From: Pseudomonas batumici
GTDB lineage: Bacteria; Pseudomonadota; Gammaproteobacteria; Pseudomonadales; Pseudomonadaceae
DNA: 64,000 bases
Direction of reading: 5' to 3'
Assembly: GCF_000820515.1 (NCBI RefSeq)
Contig: NZ_JXDG01000045.1
Location: forward strand, 1-64,000
Shown here: piece after piece, positions 41,005-49,909 of the stretch
Layout of the letters: every line of letters starts with the position of its first letter
Numbering within the stretch: position 1 is the stretch's first letter
Notes under the pieces: model-generated
What the model saw: the letters and a program-made list of their open reading frames with translations, nothing else
Told to the model about the DNA's origin: nothing
Databases searched by the model: none
Made by a program: the position numbers and the translations under genes

Positions 41005-42291
41005 ATGGGTACTCATGTCATCAAGATGCCGGACATCGGTGAAGGCATCGCAGAAGTAGAACTGTCGCAATGGCACGTGCAGGTCGGCGACCTGGTGGTC
41101 GAAGACCAGGTGCTGGCGGACGTCATGACCGACAAGGCCATGGTCGACATTCCCTCGCCGGTCCACGGCAAGGTGATTGCCCTGGGCGGTGTGCCCGGTG
41201 AAGTGATGGCGGTCGGCAGCGTGCTGATCAGCATCGAAGTGGAAGGCGCCGGCAACGTGCGCGAAGGCGCTGAAGCGCCGGTGCCAGCGCCGAAAGCCGC
41301 GCCGGCCGTCGTCGCGGAAAAGCCGCCCGCCGCCCCCGAGGCACCGAGCAAGCCCGCCGCCAAACCGGCGCCGACCGCTCCCGTGGCCGCCCGCCCGGCC
41401 CCCGTGGCGCGTGCCGCCGACGAGCGTCCGCTGGCCTCCCCGGCCGTGCGCAAGCGCGCCTGGGATGCCGGGATCGAACTGCGTTTCGTCCACGGCAGCG
41501 GCCCGGCCGGACGCATCCTGCACGACGACCTTGACGCCTACCTGGCCCAGGCCGACCAACCGGCACCGGCGGTCGCCAGCTACGCCAAGCGCACCGACGA
41601 ACAGCAGATCCCGGTGATCGGCCTGCGCCGCAAGATCGCCCAGCGCATGCAGGACGCCAAGCGCCGCGCCGCCCATTTCAGCTATGTCGAGGAAGTCGAC
41701 GTCACCGCCCTGGAAGAGCTGCGGGTCCACCTGAACCACAAGTACGGCGACAGCCGCGGCAAGCTGACCCTGCTGCCGTTCCTGGTGCGGGCGATGGTCG
41801 TGGCCCTGCGGGACTTCCCGCAGATCAACGTGCGTTACGACGACGATGCCCAGGTCATCACCCGCCATGGCGCAGTGCATGTCGGGGTCGCCGCGCAGAC
41901 CGACGGCGGCCTGATGGTGCCGGTGGTGCGCCACGCCGAGAGCCTCAACCTGTGGGGCACCTCCAACGAGATCAATCGCCTGGCCCAGGCCGCCCGTAGT
42001 GGCAAGGCCAGCCGCGAGGAGATGTCCGGCTCGACCATCACCCTGACCAGCCTCGGGGCATTGGGCGGGATCGTCAGCACGCCGGTGCTGAACCTGCCGG
42101 AAGTGGCCATTGTCGGGGTCAACCGCATCGTCGAGCGGCCCATGGTCATCAAGGGCCAGATCGTCATCCGCAAGATGATGAACCTGTCCAGCTCCTTCGA
42201 TCACCGGGTGGTCGACGGCATGGACGCGGCCCAATTCATCCAGGCCATTCGCGGCTTGCTCGAACAACCCGCCAGCCTGTTTGTGGAGTGA
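41005..42291 (+). CDS. bkdB: Branched-chain 2-oxoacid dehydrogenase E2 (acyltransferase)
   Basis: A 428-residue dihydrolipoyl acyltransferase core. The N-terminal lipoyl domain holds the lipoylated Lys in 'MTDKAMVDI' (about 44). A Pro/Ala-rich hinge (about 90-140) precedes an E3/E1-binding domain ('ASPAVRKRAWDAGIELRFVHGSGPAGRILHDDL'). The CAT domain ends with the catalytic 'DHRVVDGMDAAQF'. One lipoyl domain only. Confidence 0.96.
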   Translation: MGTHVIKMPDIGEGIAEVELSQWHVQVGDLVVEDQVLADVMTDKAMVDIPSPVHGKVIALGGVPGEVMAVGSVLISIEVEGAGNVREGAEAPVPAPKAAPAVVAEKPPAAPEAPSKPAAKPAPTAPVAARPAPVARAADERPLASPAVRKRAWDAGIELRFVHGSGPAGRILHDDLDAYLAQADQPAPAVASYAKRTDEQQIPVIGLRRKIAQRMQDAKRRAAHFSYVEEVDVTALEELRVHLNHKYGDSRGKLTLLPFLVRAMVVALRDFPQINVRYDDDAQVITRHGAVHVGVAAQTDGGLMVPVVRHAESLNLWGTSNEINRLAQAARSGKASREEMSGSTITLTSLGALGGIVSTPVLNLPEVAIVGVNRIVERPMVIKGQIVIRKMMNLSSSFDHRVVDGMDAAQFIQAIRGLLEQPASLFVE

Positions 42292-42293
42292 TC

Positions 42294-43682
42294 ATGCAAC
42301 AGACCCAAAACACCACCCTGTTGATCATCGGCGGCGGCCCCGGCGGTTATGTCGCGGCCATTCGTGCCGGCCAGCTGGGCATTCCCACCGTGCTGGTGGA
42401 AGGCCAGGCGCTGGGCGGCACCTGCCTGAACGTCGGCTGCATTCCGTCCAAGGCGCTGATCCATGTGGCCGAGCAGTTCCATACCACCCAGGGCTACAGT
42501 GGCAACGTCTCGCCGCTGGGGATCAAGGTTTCGGCACCGACCCTGGACATCGGCAAGAGCGTCGAATGGAAGGACGGCATCGTCGACCGCCTGACCACCG
42601 GCGTCGCGTCGCTGCTGAAGAAGCACGGCGTCAAGGTGATCCATGGCTGGGCCAAGATCATCGATGGCAAGCACGTCGAGGTCGACGGCCTGCGCATCCA
42701 GTGCGAACACCTGCTGCTGGCCAGCGGCTCGCAGACCGTGAACCTGCCGATGCTGCCGATCGGCGGGCCGATCATCTCCTCCACCGAGGCCCTGGCCCCG
42801 ACTTCGATTCCCAAGCGCCTGACCGTGGTCGGCGCCGGTTACATCGGCCTGGAACTGGGGATTGCCTACCGCAAGCTCGGCGCCGAGGTGACGGTGGTCG
42901 AGGCCCGCGAGCGGATCCTGCCGACCTACGACCGCGAACTGACCCAGCCGGTGGCCGAGTCGATCAAGGCCCTGGGCATCACCGTGCACCTGGGGCATAG
43001 CGTCGAAGGTTTCGATGCCACCTCGAGCACCCTGGAGGTGCGCGATCCCCAGGGGCAAATCCTGAAGATCGCGACCGACCAGGTGCTGGTGGCCGTGGGA
43101 CGCAAGCCGCGGACCCAGGGCTGGAATCTGGAAGCCCTGGCGCTGGAGATGAACGGTGCGGCGATCAAGATCGACAACCGTTGCCACACCAGCATGCGCA
43201 ATGTCTGGGCCATCGGCGACCTGACCGGCGAGCCGATGCTGGCGCACCGGGCCATGGCCCAGGGCGAGATGGTTGCCGAGCTGATTGCCGGCCAGCATCG
43301 CGAGTTCAATCCGACCGCGATTGCCGCGGTGTGCTTTACCGATCCCGAGCTGGTGGTGGTCGGCAAGACGCCAGACGAAGCCAAGGCGGACGGGCTGGAT
43401 TGCCTGGTGTCGAGTTTCCCGTTTGCCGCCAACGGGCGGGCCATGACCCTGGAATCGAAAAGCGGTTTCGTGCGGGTGGTGGCGCGGCGTGACAATCACC
43501 TGATTGTCGGCTGGCAGGCGGTGGGTGTCGGGGTATCGGAACTGGCGGCGGCGTTCGGCCAGTCCCTGGAAATGGGGGCCTGCCTGGAAGATATCGCCGG
43601 GACCATCCATGCCCATCCGACCTTGGGTGAAGCGGTGCAGGAAGCGGCGCTGCGGGCGTTGGGGCATGCCTTGCACCTGTAA
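42294..43682 (+). CDS. lpdV: Lipoamide dehydrogenase E3 of the bkd complex
   Basis: A 462-residue FAD disulfide oxidoreductase that reoxidises the E2 lipoyl group with NAD+. 'IIGGGPGGYVAAIRAG' binds FAD, 'GGTCLNVGCIPSKAL' holds the redox Cys pair, 'VVGAGYIGLELG' binds NAD, and the C-terminal 'HAHPTLGEAVQEA' provides the His-Glu active-site pair. The ATG has GGAG 5 bases upstream; a GTG two codons earlier is also open. Last gene of the bkd operon. Confidence 0.95.
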   Translation: MQQTQNTTLLIIGGGPGGYVAAIRAGQLGIPTVLVEGQALGGTCLNVGCIPSKALIHVAEQFHTTQGYSGNVSPLGIKVSAPTLDIGKSVEWKDGIVDRLTTGVASLLKKHGVKVIHGWAKIIDGKHVEVDGLRIQCEHLLLASGSQTVNLPMLPIGGPIISSTEALAPTSIPKRLTVVGAGYIGLELGIAYRKLGAEVTVVEARERILPTYDRELTQPVAESIKALGITVHLGHSVEGFDATSSTLEVRDPQGQILKIATDQVLVAVGRKPRTQGWNLEALALEMNGAAIKIDNRCHTSMRNVWAIGDLTGEPMLAHRAMAQGEMVAELIAGQHREFNPTAIAAVCFTDPELVVVGKTPDEAKADGLDCLVSSFPFAANGRAMTLESKSGFVRVVARRDNHLIVGWQAVGVGVSELAAAFGQSLEMGACLEDIAGTIHAHPTLGEAVQEAALRALGHALHL

Positions 43683-43697
43683 CCCGCTGAAACCTGA

Positions 43698-43833
43698 CCT
43701 GTAGGAGCGAGCTTGCTCGCGATCGGCCGCGCAGCGGTCGTAAACCCGGAGTCTCCGGTCTTTCAGAAAGACCGCGTTCACCGGTTTTGCGAGCGCTTCG
43801 CACTCGATCGCGAGCAAGCTCGGCTCCTACAGG
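43698..43833. repeat. REP pair (REPIN), second type
   Basis: Arms CCTGTAGGAGCGAGCTTGCTCG and its near-perfect inverse at 43805-43833, separated by about 80 bases. The arm differs from the other two REPINs in the window (GCGAGCTTGCTCGC instead of GCCGGCTTGCTGGC). Confidence 0.85.
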
Positions 43834-43860
43834 GGTTTTGCATTGTCCATTCGGGTGGCG

Positions 43861-44643
43861 TCAGTCCCGATAGTCCGGCGCCACCCGATCCAGCAAGCGC
43901 AACATCGCCGCCCAGGCCAGTTCCATGGCATCCGGGTCGGTCAACTGCCCCTCCTCCACCGGCCGCCCCGGATCATTGAACTGCCGCTCGGTATGCGCGC
44001 ACACCTCGTGGGACGGCACTACCAGTTCGCCACAGGCCTGGGCCGTGACCTGGATCTCGCAGGCCTTTTCCAGGTAATACATGCGCAGGAAAGCCTGGCC
44101 CACCGTCTCCCCCACGCTCAACAGGCCGTGGTTGCGCAGCACCATCACCGACTTGTCCCCCAGGTCGTGCACCAGGCGGGCCTGCTCGTCCAGGTCCAGC
44201 GCCACGCCTTCATAGTCGTGATAGGCCGTACGCCCGTAGAACTCCATGGAAATCTGGTTCACCGGCAACAGGCCGCACTTGAGCGCCGCCACCGCGCAAC
44301 CCGCCCGGGTATGGGTGTGCAACACGCACTGCGCATCCTCGCGGGCGCCATGAATCGCACTGTGAATCACGAACCCGGCCGGATTCACCGGATACGGCGA
44401 ATCCTCCACGGCCCGTCCGTCGAGGCCGATCTTCACCAGGCTCGACGCGGTGATTTCCTCGAACATCAGCCCATAGGGGTTGATCAGGAAATGATGCTCG
44501 GGCCCCGGCAGGCGCAGGGAGATATGGGTGAAGATCAGGTCGGTCATGCGAAAGTGCGCAATCAACCGGTAACAGGCCGCCAGTTGCTCGCGCAATTGAC
44601 GTTCGATAGCCGCCGGCGCGGCGCTGTGCAGAAGGTCGTTCAA
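43861..44643 (-). CDS. Class II aldolase/adducin-family protein
   Basis: A 260-residue cytoplasmic protein of the fuculose-aldolase/adducin fold. Metal ligands are visible in 'VLHTHTRAG' (two His) and 'LRNHGLLSVG' (third His), with 'FTHISLRLPG' near the start. Such enzymes cleave or epimerise sugar-phosphate-like aldols, or decarboxylate; the substrate cannot be told. Followed on the same strand by the solute-binding protein gene lying upstream, so the two may form one transcript. Confidence 0.85.
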   Translation of the reverse strand: MNDLLHSAAPAAIERQLREQLAACYRLIAHFRMTDLIFTHISLRLPGPEHHFLINPYGLMFEEITASSLVKIGLDGRAVEDSPYPVNPAGFVIHSAIHGAREDAQCVLHTHTRAGCAVAALKCGLLPVNQISMEFYGRTAYHDYEGVALDLDEQARLVHDLGDKSVMVLRNHGLLSVGETVGQAFLRMYYLEKACEIQVTAQACGELVVPSHEVCAHTERQFNDPGRPVEEGQLTDPDAMELAWAAMLRLLDRVAPDYRD

Positions 44644-44718
44644 GCGGGTGACTCCTTCAGGCAGGATGGATCGGATCGGGTAGCCGGTACGCCCGCAAGG
44701 CGCCCGGCGGCCCCTACT

Positions 44719-45762
44719 TTACTTACTTGCCCAGGCATTGAAACGTTCTTCGAGCTCCTCGCCGTGGTCGACCCAGAACGCCACGTTCATCGACAGGGCG
44801 CCCTTGAGGTTCTGCGGCGCCGTCGGCACCCATTTCGCCAGGCCCGGATCCAGCCTGGCGGCGGCCTCGGTATTGGTCGGACCGTAGGGAATCTGCCGCA
44901 CGTAGTTGACCTGGGCGTCCGCCTGGTTGGCAAAGGCAATGAAGCGCTTGGCCTGGTCGACGTGCTTCGAGCCCTTGATGATCGCCCAATAGTCCATGCC
45001 GTACAGGCTCTGCGGCCAGACCAGGACGAGGTGGCTGCCCTGCTGGGCGGCGGCGGCCACCCGTCCGCTGTAGGTCGAGGTCATGACCACATCGCCGGCC
45101 ATCAGCCACTGCGCCGGCTGCGCGCCCGCCTCCCACCACTGGATGTAGGGCTTGAGCTGGTCCAGCTTGGCAAAGGCGCGGTCGACCCCCTTGGGCGTGC
45201 TCAGCACCGTGTACACGTCCTCGGCCTTCACCCCATCCGCCATCAGCGCGAACTCCAGGTTGTACACCGCGCGCTTGCGCAGGCCGCGCTTGCCGGGAAA
45301 GGTCTTGACGTCCCAGAAGTCGGCCCAGGAGGCCGGCGCCCGCACCACCTTGTCGGTGTCGTAGGCGATGGCGACACTCCAGACCAGCGCCGCCGAACCG
45401 CAGTCCTGGGCGGCGTCGGGGATCAGTTGCCCGGCATGCCCCAATTGCTTCCAGTCGAGGCGCTCGTACATGCCTTCGTCACACCCGCGCAGCAGGTCCG
45501 GTCCTTCGATCTGCACCACATCCCAGTCAACGCTGCCGGTGTCGACCATGACCTTGATCCTGGCCATTTCACCGTTGTATTCGCTCTGGATCAGCTTGCT
45601 GCCGTCCTTGGCGCTGAAAGGCTGGAAGAACGCCGTGTCCTGGGCCTTCTGCCCGGCGCCGCCGTAGCCGACCACCACCATGTCCTGGCCGGCCTGGGCA
45701 CTGCCCAGGGCGAGCGTCAGGAGCAAGGGATAAAAACCGTACCTGCGGGTGTTCGATTTCAT
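44719..45762 (-). CDS. Polyamine-type extracellular solute-binding protein
   Basis: A 347-residue type II periplasmic binding protein related to PotD/PotF-type receptors. The signal peptide is about 1-24 ('YPLLLTLALGSAQAG'). 'DVVQIEGPDLLRGC', 'ASWADFWDVKTFPGKRGLRK' and 'YGMDYWAIIKGSKHVDQAKRFI' are the usual conserved blocks. No permease or ATPase gene is adjacent, so it must work with components encoded elsewhere. The start with GAGGA 7 bases upstream was preferred over an upstream frame that hides the signal peptide. Confidence 0.87.
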   Translation of the reverse strand: MKSNTRRYGFYPLLLTLALGSAQAGQDMVVVGYGGAGQKAQDTAFFQPFSAKDGSKLIQSEYNGEMARIKVMVDTGSVDWDVVQIEGPDLLRGCDEGMYERLDWKQLGHAGQLIPDAAQDCGSAALVWSVAIAYDTDKVVRAPASWADFWDVKTFPGKRGLRKRAVYNLEFALMADGVKAEDVYTVLSTPKGVDRAFAKLDQLKPYIQWWEAGAQPAQWLMAGDVVMTSTYSGRVAAAAQQGSHLVLVWPQSLYGMDYWAIIKGSKHVDQAKRFIAFANQADAQVNYVRQIPYGPTNTEAAARLDPGLAKWVPTAPQNLKGALSMNVAFWVDHGEELEERFNAWASK

Positions 45763-45969
45763 CGATGAGTCCTCGTGCGGTATCCCCCGGGCCTTGGGCG
45801 CGGGGTGATCCATTTTCTTGTTGTATGAGGTACGCCCAGGTCCCGGGCGCCATTCGAAGCTACGCAACGCAAAGTAAAAAAACAAGTTGATTTTTTACTA
45901 CAGGTAAATTTTCATGATCAAACAATAACGACCGCCCGTCCTTGATCCCGGGCCGCCTGGAGCCTTGCC

Positions 45970-47931
45970 ATGTCGACGTCCCCGCACGCCTTTCGTCATC
46001 TGTTCGAACCCTTGCAGATCCGTGGCAAGCGCCTGAAGAACCGCATCATGTCCAGCGGGCACGACACCTCCATGCCGACCGACAACCGGGTCAACGAACA
46101 ACTGATCGCCTATCACCGGGCCCGCGCCGAGGGCGGTGTCGGGTTGATCGTGTTGCAGGTGGCGGGGGTTCACGACAGTGCGCGCTACACCTCCCATGTG
46201 CTGATGGCCACCGACGATGCCTGCATCGACGGCTATCGGCGGCTGGCCGAGACCTGTCATGCCCACGGCACCCTGGTGCTGTCGCAGATCTTCCATCCGG
46301 GCCGGGAAATCATGGAGTCCAGCGACGGCCTGCTGGCGGTCGCCTACTCGGCGTCCGGCGTGCCCAACGAGCGCTTCCGGGTCATGCCACGGGCGCTGGA
46401 CCAGGCGATGATCGACGAGATCGTCGGCGGCTACGCGGCGGCGGCGCGGCGCCTGCACCAGGCCGGTATCGACGGCGTGGAAGTGGTCGCCAGCCACGGC
46501 TACCTGCCGGCGCAGTTCCTCAACCCGCGGGTCAACCGGCGCAGCGACGGCTACAACGGCGAGCTGGAACAGCGCCTGCGTTTCCTCCGGGAAGTGCTCG
46601 CCGCCGTGCGCGCGGCCACCGACGAGCAGTTCATCGTCGGCCTGCGGATTTCCGCCGACGAGCGCGACGCCGAAGGCCTGACCGAGGCCGAATCCCTGGC
46701 TGCCGTGGTGCAACTGCAAGGCGAACTGGACTACGTGCACATCGTCGCCGGGACCTCGGCCTCCCTTGGCGGGGCGGTGCATATCGTGCCGCCGATGGCC
46801 ATCGAGGCGGCGTATTTGGCGAAGGAAGCCGGGACCTTCAAGGCGCGCCTGGCGATTCCGCTGTTCGTCACCGGGCGGATCAACCAGCCCCAGGAGGCCG
46901 AACTGATCCTGTCCCGTGGCCAGGCCGATGTCTGCGGCATGACCCGGGCGCTGATCTGCGACCCGCAGATGCCGAACAAGACCGACAGCGGCCACAGCGA
47001 CGATATCCGCGCCTGCATCGCCTGCAACCAGGCCTGCATCGGCCACTTCCACAAGGGCCTGCCGATCAGTTGCATCCAGCACCCGGAAACCGGTCGCGAG
47101 TTGCAGTACGGGCAATTGACCGCCACGGCGCGGCGCAAACGCGTGATGGTCGTCGGTGGCGGCCCGGCCGGGATGAAAGCGGCGGCCGTGGCGGCGCAGC
47201 GCGGTCATGAGGTGACCTTGTACGAAGCCGCCGCGCAGTTGGGGGGCCAGGTATTGCTGGCGCAGTTGCTACCAAGACGCAGTGAGTTCGGCGGTGCCAG
47301 CACCAACCTGCAGCGGGAAATGCAACTGGCCGGCGTGCGCGTGGTGCGCAACACCCGGGTCGATCGTGCGCTGGTGGAGCGCGAGCGGCCGGAGCTGGTG
47401 ATTGTCGCCACCGGTGCCGAGCCTTACTGGCCGCCCTTCGAGCGCGGCGGCGAGTTGCAGGTGGTGGATGCCTGGCAGGTGCTGCGTGACGAAGTGCAGA
47501 TCGGCCGCTCGGTGGTGGTGGTCGACTGGCGTTGCGACTGGATCGGACCCGGCATCGCCGAGCGCCTGGTACGGGCCGGGCATCAGGTCCGGCTGGCGGT
47601 CAATGGCACCCACTGCGGCGAGAGCCTGCCGCTGTATGTGCGCGATCAACTGGCCGGTGAGCTGCACCGCCTCGGCATTCCTATCACACCCTATGCCCGA
47701 CTTTATGGCTGCGACGACAGCACCGTGTACCTGCAACATACCGCCAACGGCGATCCGATGCTGTTCGAAGAGGTCGACACCCTGGTGTTATGCCAGGGGC
47801 ATCAACCGGTCGATACCCTCGGCGACGAGCTGCAGGGGCTGGTGGAGTTCCGCCGGATCGGCGATTGCCTGGCCCCGCGTACGGTGGAGGAAGCGATCTA
47901 CGAAGGCCTGAAAGTCGCCTGGGACCTCTGA
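45970..47931 (+). CDS. Fe-S flavoprotein, NADH:flavin oxidoreductase (2,4-dienoyl-CoA reductase/DgcA-like)
   Basis: A 653-residue multidomain oxidoreductase. An N-terminal FMN TIM barrel of the old-yellow-enzyme family (about 1-340, 'EVVASHGYLPAQFLNPRVNRRSDGYNG') precedes a 4Fe-4S cluster 'CIACNQACIGHFHKGLPISC'. The C-terminal half is a FAD/NAD(P)-binding domain starting 'VMVVGGGPAGMKAAAVAA'. This plan is shared by FadH, trimethylamine dehydrogenase and dimethylglycine demethylase DgcA; the neighbouring orphan amine-type binding protein hints at an amine substrate, but that is inference. Confidence 0.85.
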   Translation: MSTSPHAFRHLFEPLQIRGKRLKNRIMSSGHDTSMPTDNRVNEQLIAYHRARAEGGVGLIVLQVAGVHDSARYTSHVLMATDDACIDGYRRLAETCHAHGTLVLSQIFHPGREIMESSDGLLAVAYSASGVPNERFRVMPRALDQAMIDEIVGGYAAAARRLHQAGIDGVEVVASHGYLPAQFLNPRVNRRSDGYNGELEQRLRFLREVLAAVRAATDEQFIVGLRISADERDAEGLTEAESLAAVVQLQGELDYVHIVAGTSASLGGAVHIVPPMAIEAAYLAKEAGTFKARLAIPLFVTGRINQPQEAELILSRGQADVCGMTRALICDPQMPNKTDSGHSDDIRACIACNQACIGHFHKGLPISCIQHPETGRELQYGQLTATARRKRVMVVGGGPAGMKAAAVAAQRGHEVTLYEAAAQLGGQVLLAQLLPRRSEFGGASTNLQREMQLAGVRVVRNTRVDRALVERERPELVIVATGAEPYWPPFERGGELQVVDAWQVLRDEVQIGRSVVVVDWRCDWIGPGIAERLVRAGHQVRLAVNGTHCGESLPLYVRDQLAGELHRLGIPITPYARLYGCDDSTVYLQHTANGDPMLFEEVDTLVLCQGHQPVDTLGDELQGLVEFRRIGDCLAPRTVEEAIYEGLKVAWDL

Positions 47932-47946
47932 CGGCGCACACCACCC

Positions 47947-48034
47947 CTTGTAGGAGCCGGCTTGCTGGCGATGGCGTCCGATCAAGCGATGCAAGACTCA
48001 CCGGCCTCATCGCCAGCAAGCCGGCTCCCACAAG
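47947..48034. repeat. REP pair (REPIN)
   Basis: Arms TAGGAGCCGGCTTGCTGGCGAT and ATCGCCAGCAAGCCGGCTCC in inverted order, separated by 36 bases. Same arm family as the REPIN after endA. Confidence 0.88.
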
Positions 48035-48123
48035 TTCGCGTTCCAGATCACAGATTTCAGGGCTCCCCCTCAGCACCCGACAAGTGCCTTATACTGCGGC
48101 CCTTTCAAGGATTGGAGCAGGCC

Positions 48124-48720
48124 ATGAGCAACGCCCCAACGCCCGCCGGCGACAGCGCCGCCACGGGCCCGCAGTTTCTCGGTACGCGCATCCGCGGCCT
48201 GCGCAAGCGCCGGGGCATGACCCTGAGCGAACTGGCGACCCAGGCCGAACTCACCGCCGGCTATATCAGCCAGTTGGAGCGCAACCTCGCCTACCCGTCG
48301 ATCCCGGCCCTGTTCAATATCGCCCGCAGCCTGGGCGTGACCATCCAGTGGTTCTTCGCCAGCGAAGCCACCACCGCCCCCGAAGACAACGGCTACGTGG
48401 TGCGCAAGAACAGCCGCCTGAGCGTGCACTACGAAGACGGCATCGTCGACCAGCTGCTGACCCCGCAACCCAACCGCCAGCTGGAAATCCTCCACTCACG
48501 TTTCCCGCCGGGCACCTACAGCCAGCAAAGCTACAGCCACGAAGGCGAAGAAGCCGGCTACCTGCTGTCCGGGAGCTTCGAACTGTGGGTCGGCGATCGC
48601 CACTTCCAGCTGGCCGAGGGCGACAGTTTCAGCTTCTCCAGCCAGGAACCGCACCGCTACGGCAACCCCGGCGAAGTCGATGCCGTGGTCATCTGGGTCA
48701 TCACACCGCCGACGTTCTAA
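48124..48720 (+). CDS. XRE-cupin transcriptional regulator
   Basis: A 198-residue regulator. The N-terminal XRE HTH is at about residues 20-75 ('IRGLRKRRGMTLSELATQAELTAGYISQLERN'). The C-terminal cupin sensor domain (about 110-195) has 'SHEGEEAGYLLSGSFELWVGD' and 'SFSSQEPHRYGNPG' with metal-ligand-like His/Glu. Such proteins (PuuR-like) often sense amines or small metabolites and repress nearby catabolic genes. The Fe-S flavoprotein gene just upstream is a candidate target. AGGAGCAGGCC... gives a short ribosome site. Confidence 0.85.
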   Translation: MSNAPTPAGDSAATGPQFLGTRIRGLRKRRGMTLSELATQAELTAGYISQLERNLAYPSIPALFNIARSLGVTIQWFFASEATTAPEDNGYVVRKNSRLSVHYEDGIVDQLLTPQPNRQLEILHSRFPPGTYSQQSYSHEGEEAGYLLSGSFELWVGDRHFQLAEGDSFSFSSQEPHRYGNPGEVDAVVIWVITPPTF

Positions 48721-48736
48721 CGCAAAAGGTCCTGCC

Positions 48737-49837
48737 ATGAGCACCGAACAAGCCGCTCCCGCCCTGAAGGAAATCTTCAACAGCGAACGCCTGCTGCATA
48801 TCGCCCACGAAATGCGCGCGGTGTACCCCGACTTCGACAGCGCCGGCTTTCTCAGCCGAACCCATCAGGGCCTCGACGAACTGTCGATCATGCAGCGCCT
48901 GGCCCGGGTCAGCGAAAGCCTGCACGCGGTGCTGCCCCTGAGCTACAAACAGTCCCTCAAGGTGCTGCGCCAGCTCGCCCCGCGCCTGAACAGCGGCTTT
49001 GTCACCATGTGCCTGCCGCACTATGTCGCAAGCTACGGTGCCGAGGACTTCGACCTGTCCATGGACGCGCTGAAATACTTCACCGCGTTCGGCTCCTCGG
49101 AATTCGCCGTGCGGCATTTCCTGCTCAACGATTTCGAACGCACCCTGGCGGTGATGAAAACCTGGTCCCTGGACCCCAACGAGCACGTCCGCCGCCTCGC
49201 CAGCGAAGGCTCGCGACCGCGCCTGCCGTGGTCCTTCCGGCTGGCCCGGATCCAGGCCGACCCGCGCCTCGCCGCGGAGATACTCGACCCGCTCAAGGCC
49301 GACGACAGCCCATACGTGCGCAAATCGGTCGCCAACCACCTCAACGACATCACCAAGGACCATCCCGACTGGGTGCTGGAACTGATCGAGGGCTGGTCGC
49401 TGGACGACCCGCGCACCGCCTGGATCGCCCGTCACGCCCTGCGCAACCTGATCAAACAGGGCAACCCCCGTGCCCTCGCGCTGATGGGGGCCGGCGCCAA
49501 GGCCCAGGTCGAGGTGCTGGACCTGAAGGTCGAACCCGCGGCGATCCGTCTCGGCGACAGCGTCACCCTCTCCTTCACCCTGGCCTCCACCGCGGCGGCC
49601 AGCCAGAAGCTGGTAATCGACTACGGCATCGACTACGTGAAGGCCTCGGGCGCCACCTCGACCAAGGTCTTCAAGCTCAAGACCCTGCACCTGGCCGCCG
49701 GCGCAAGCGAGGCCCTGAGCCGCCGCCAGCACATCCGCGAACTGACCACCCGCAAGCATTACAGCGGTCATCACGCCGTGCATTTGCTGGTCAATGGCGA
49801 GCGCCTGGGCAGCAGCGGCTTCGACATTCTCGAATAA
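48737..49837 (+). CDS. AlkC-like DNA alkylation repair protein
   Basis: A 366-residue HEAT-repeat DNA glycosylase-type protein. Paired helices throughout residues about 20-270 form the ALK fold ('DPNEHVRRLASEGSRPRLPWS', 'DDSPYVRKSVANHLNDITKDHPDWVLELI'). The C-terminal about 90 residues ('VLDLKVEPAAIRLGDSVTLSFTLAST...') look like an Ig-like beta domain, as known for P. fluorescens AlkC2. These enzymes remove 3-methyl-type adducts such as 3mC/3mA. It begins 16 bases after the cupin regulator stop, so co-transcription is likely. Confidence 0.87.
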   Translation: MSTEQAAPALKEIFNSERLLHIAHEMRAVYPDFDSAGFLSRTHQGLDELSIMQRLARVSESLHAVLPLSYKQSLKVLRQLAPRLNSGFVTMCLPHYVASYGAEDFDLSMDALKYFTAFGSSEFAVRHFLLNDFERTLAVMKTWSLDPNEHVRRLASEGSRPRLPWSFRLARIQADPRLAAEILDPLKADDSPYVRKSVANHLNDITKDHPDWVLELIEGWSLDDPRTAWIARHALRNLIKQGNPRALALMGAGAKAQVEVLDLKVEPAAIRLGDSVTLSFTLASTAAASQKLVIDYGIDYVKASGATSTKVFKLKTLHLAAGASEALSRRQHIRELTTRKHYSGHHAVHLLVNGERLGSSGFDILE

Positions 49838-49909
49838 GCGCCACAGCAAGCTGGGCGCCCCGTGCCTGGCCCAGTAGAATCGCGACCTCATTTTTTCCAG
49901 GGCCCCGCC

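Noticed and set aside
39805..42267. 820-codon open frame antisense to bkdA2/bkdB
   Set aside because: High-GC shadow: the sense strand encodes clear E1 beta and E2 proteins; the antisense product is His/Asp/Gly-rich without motifs.
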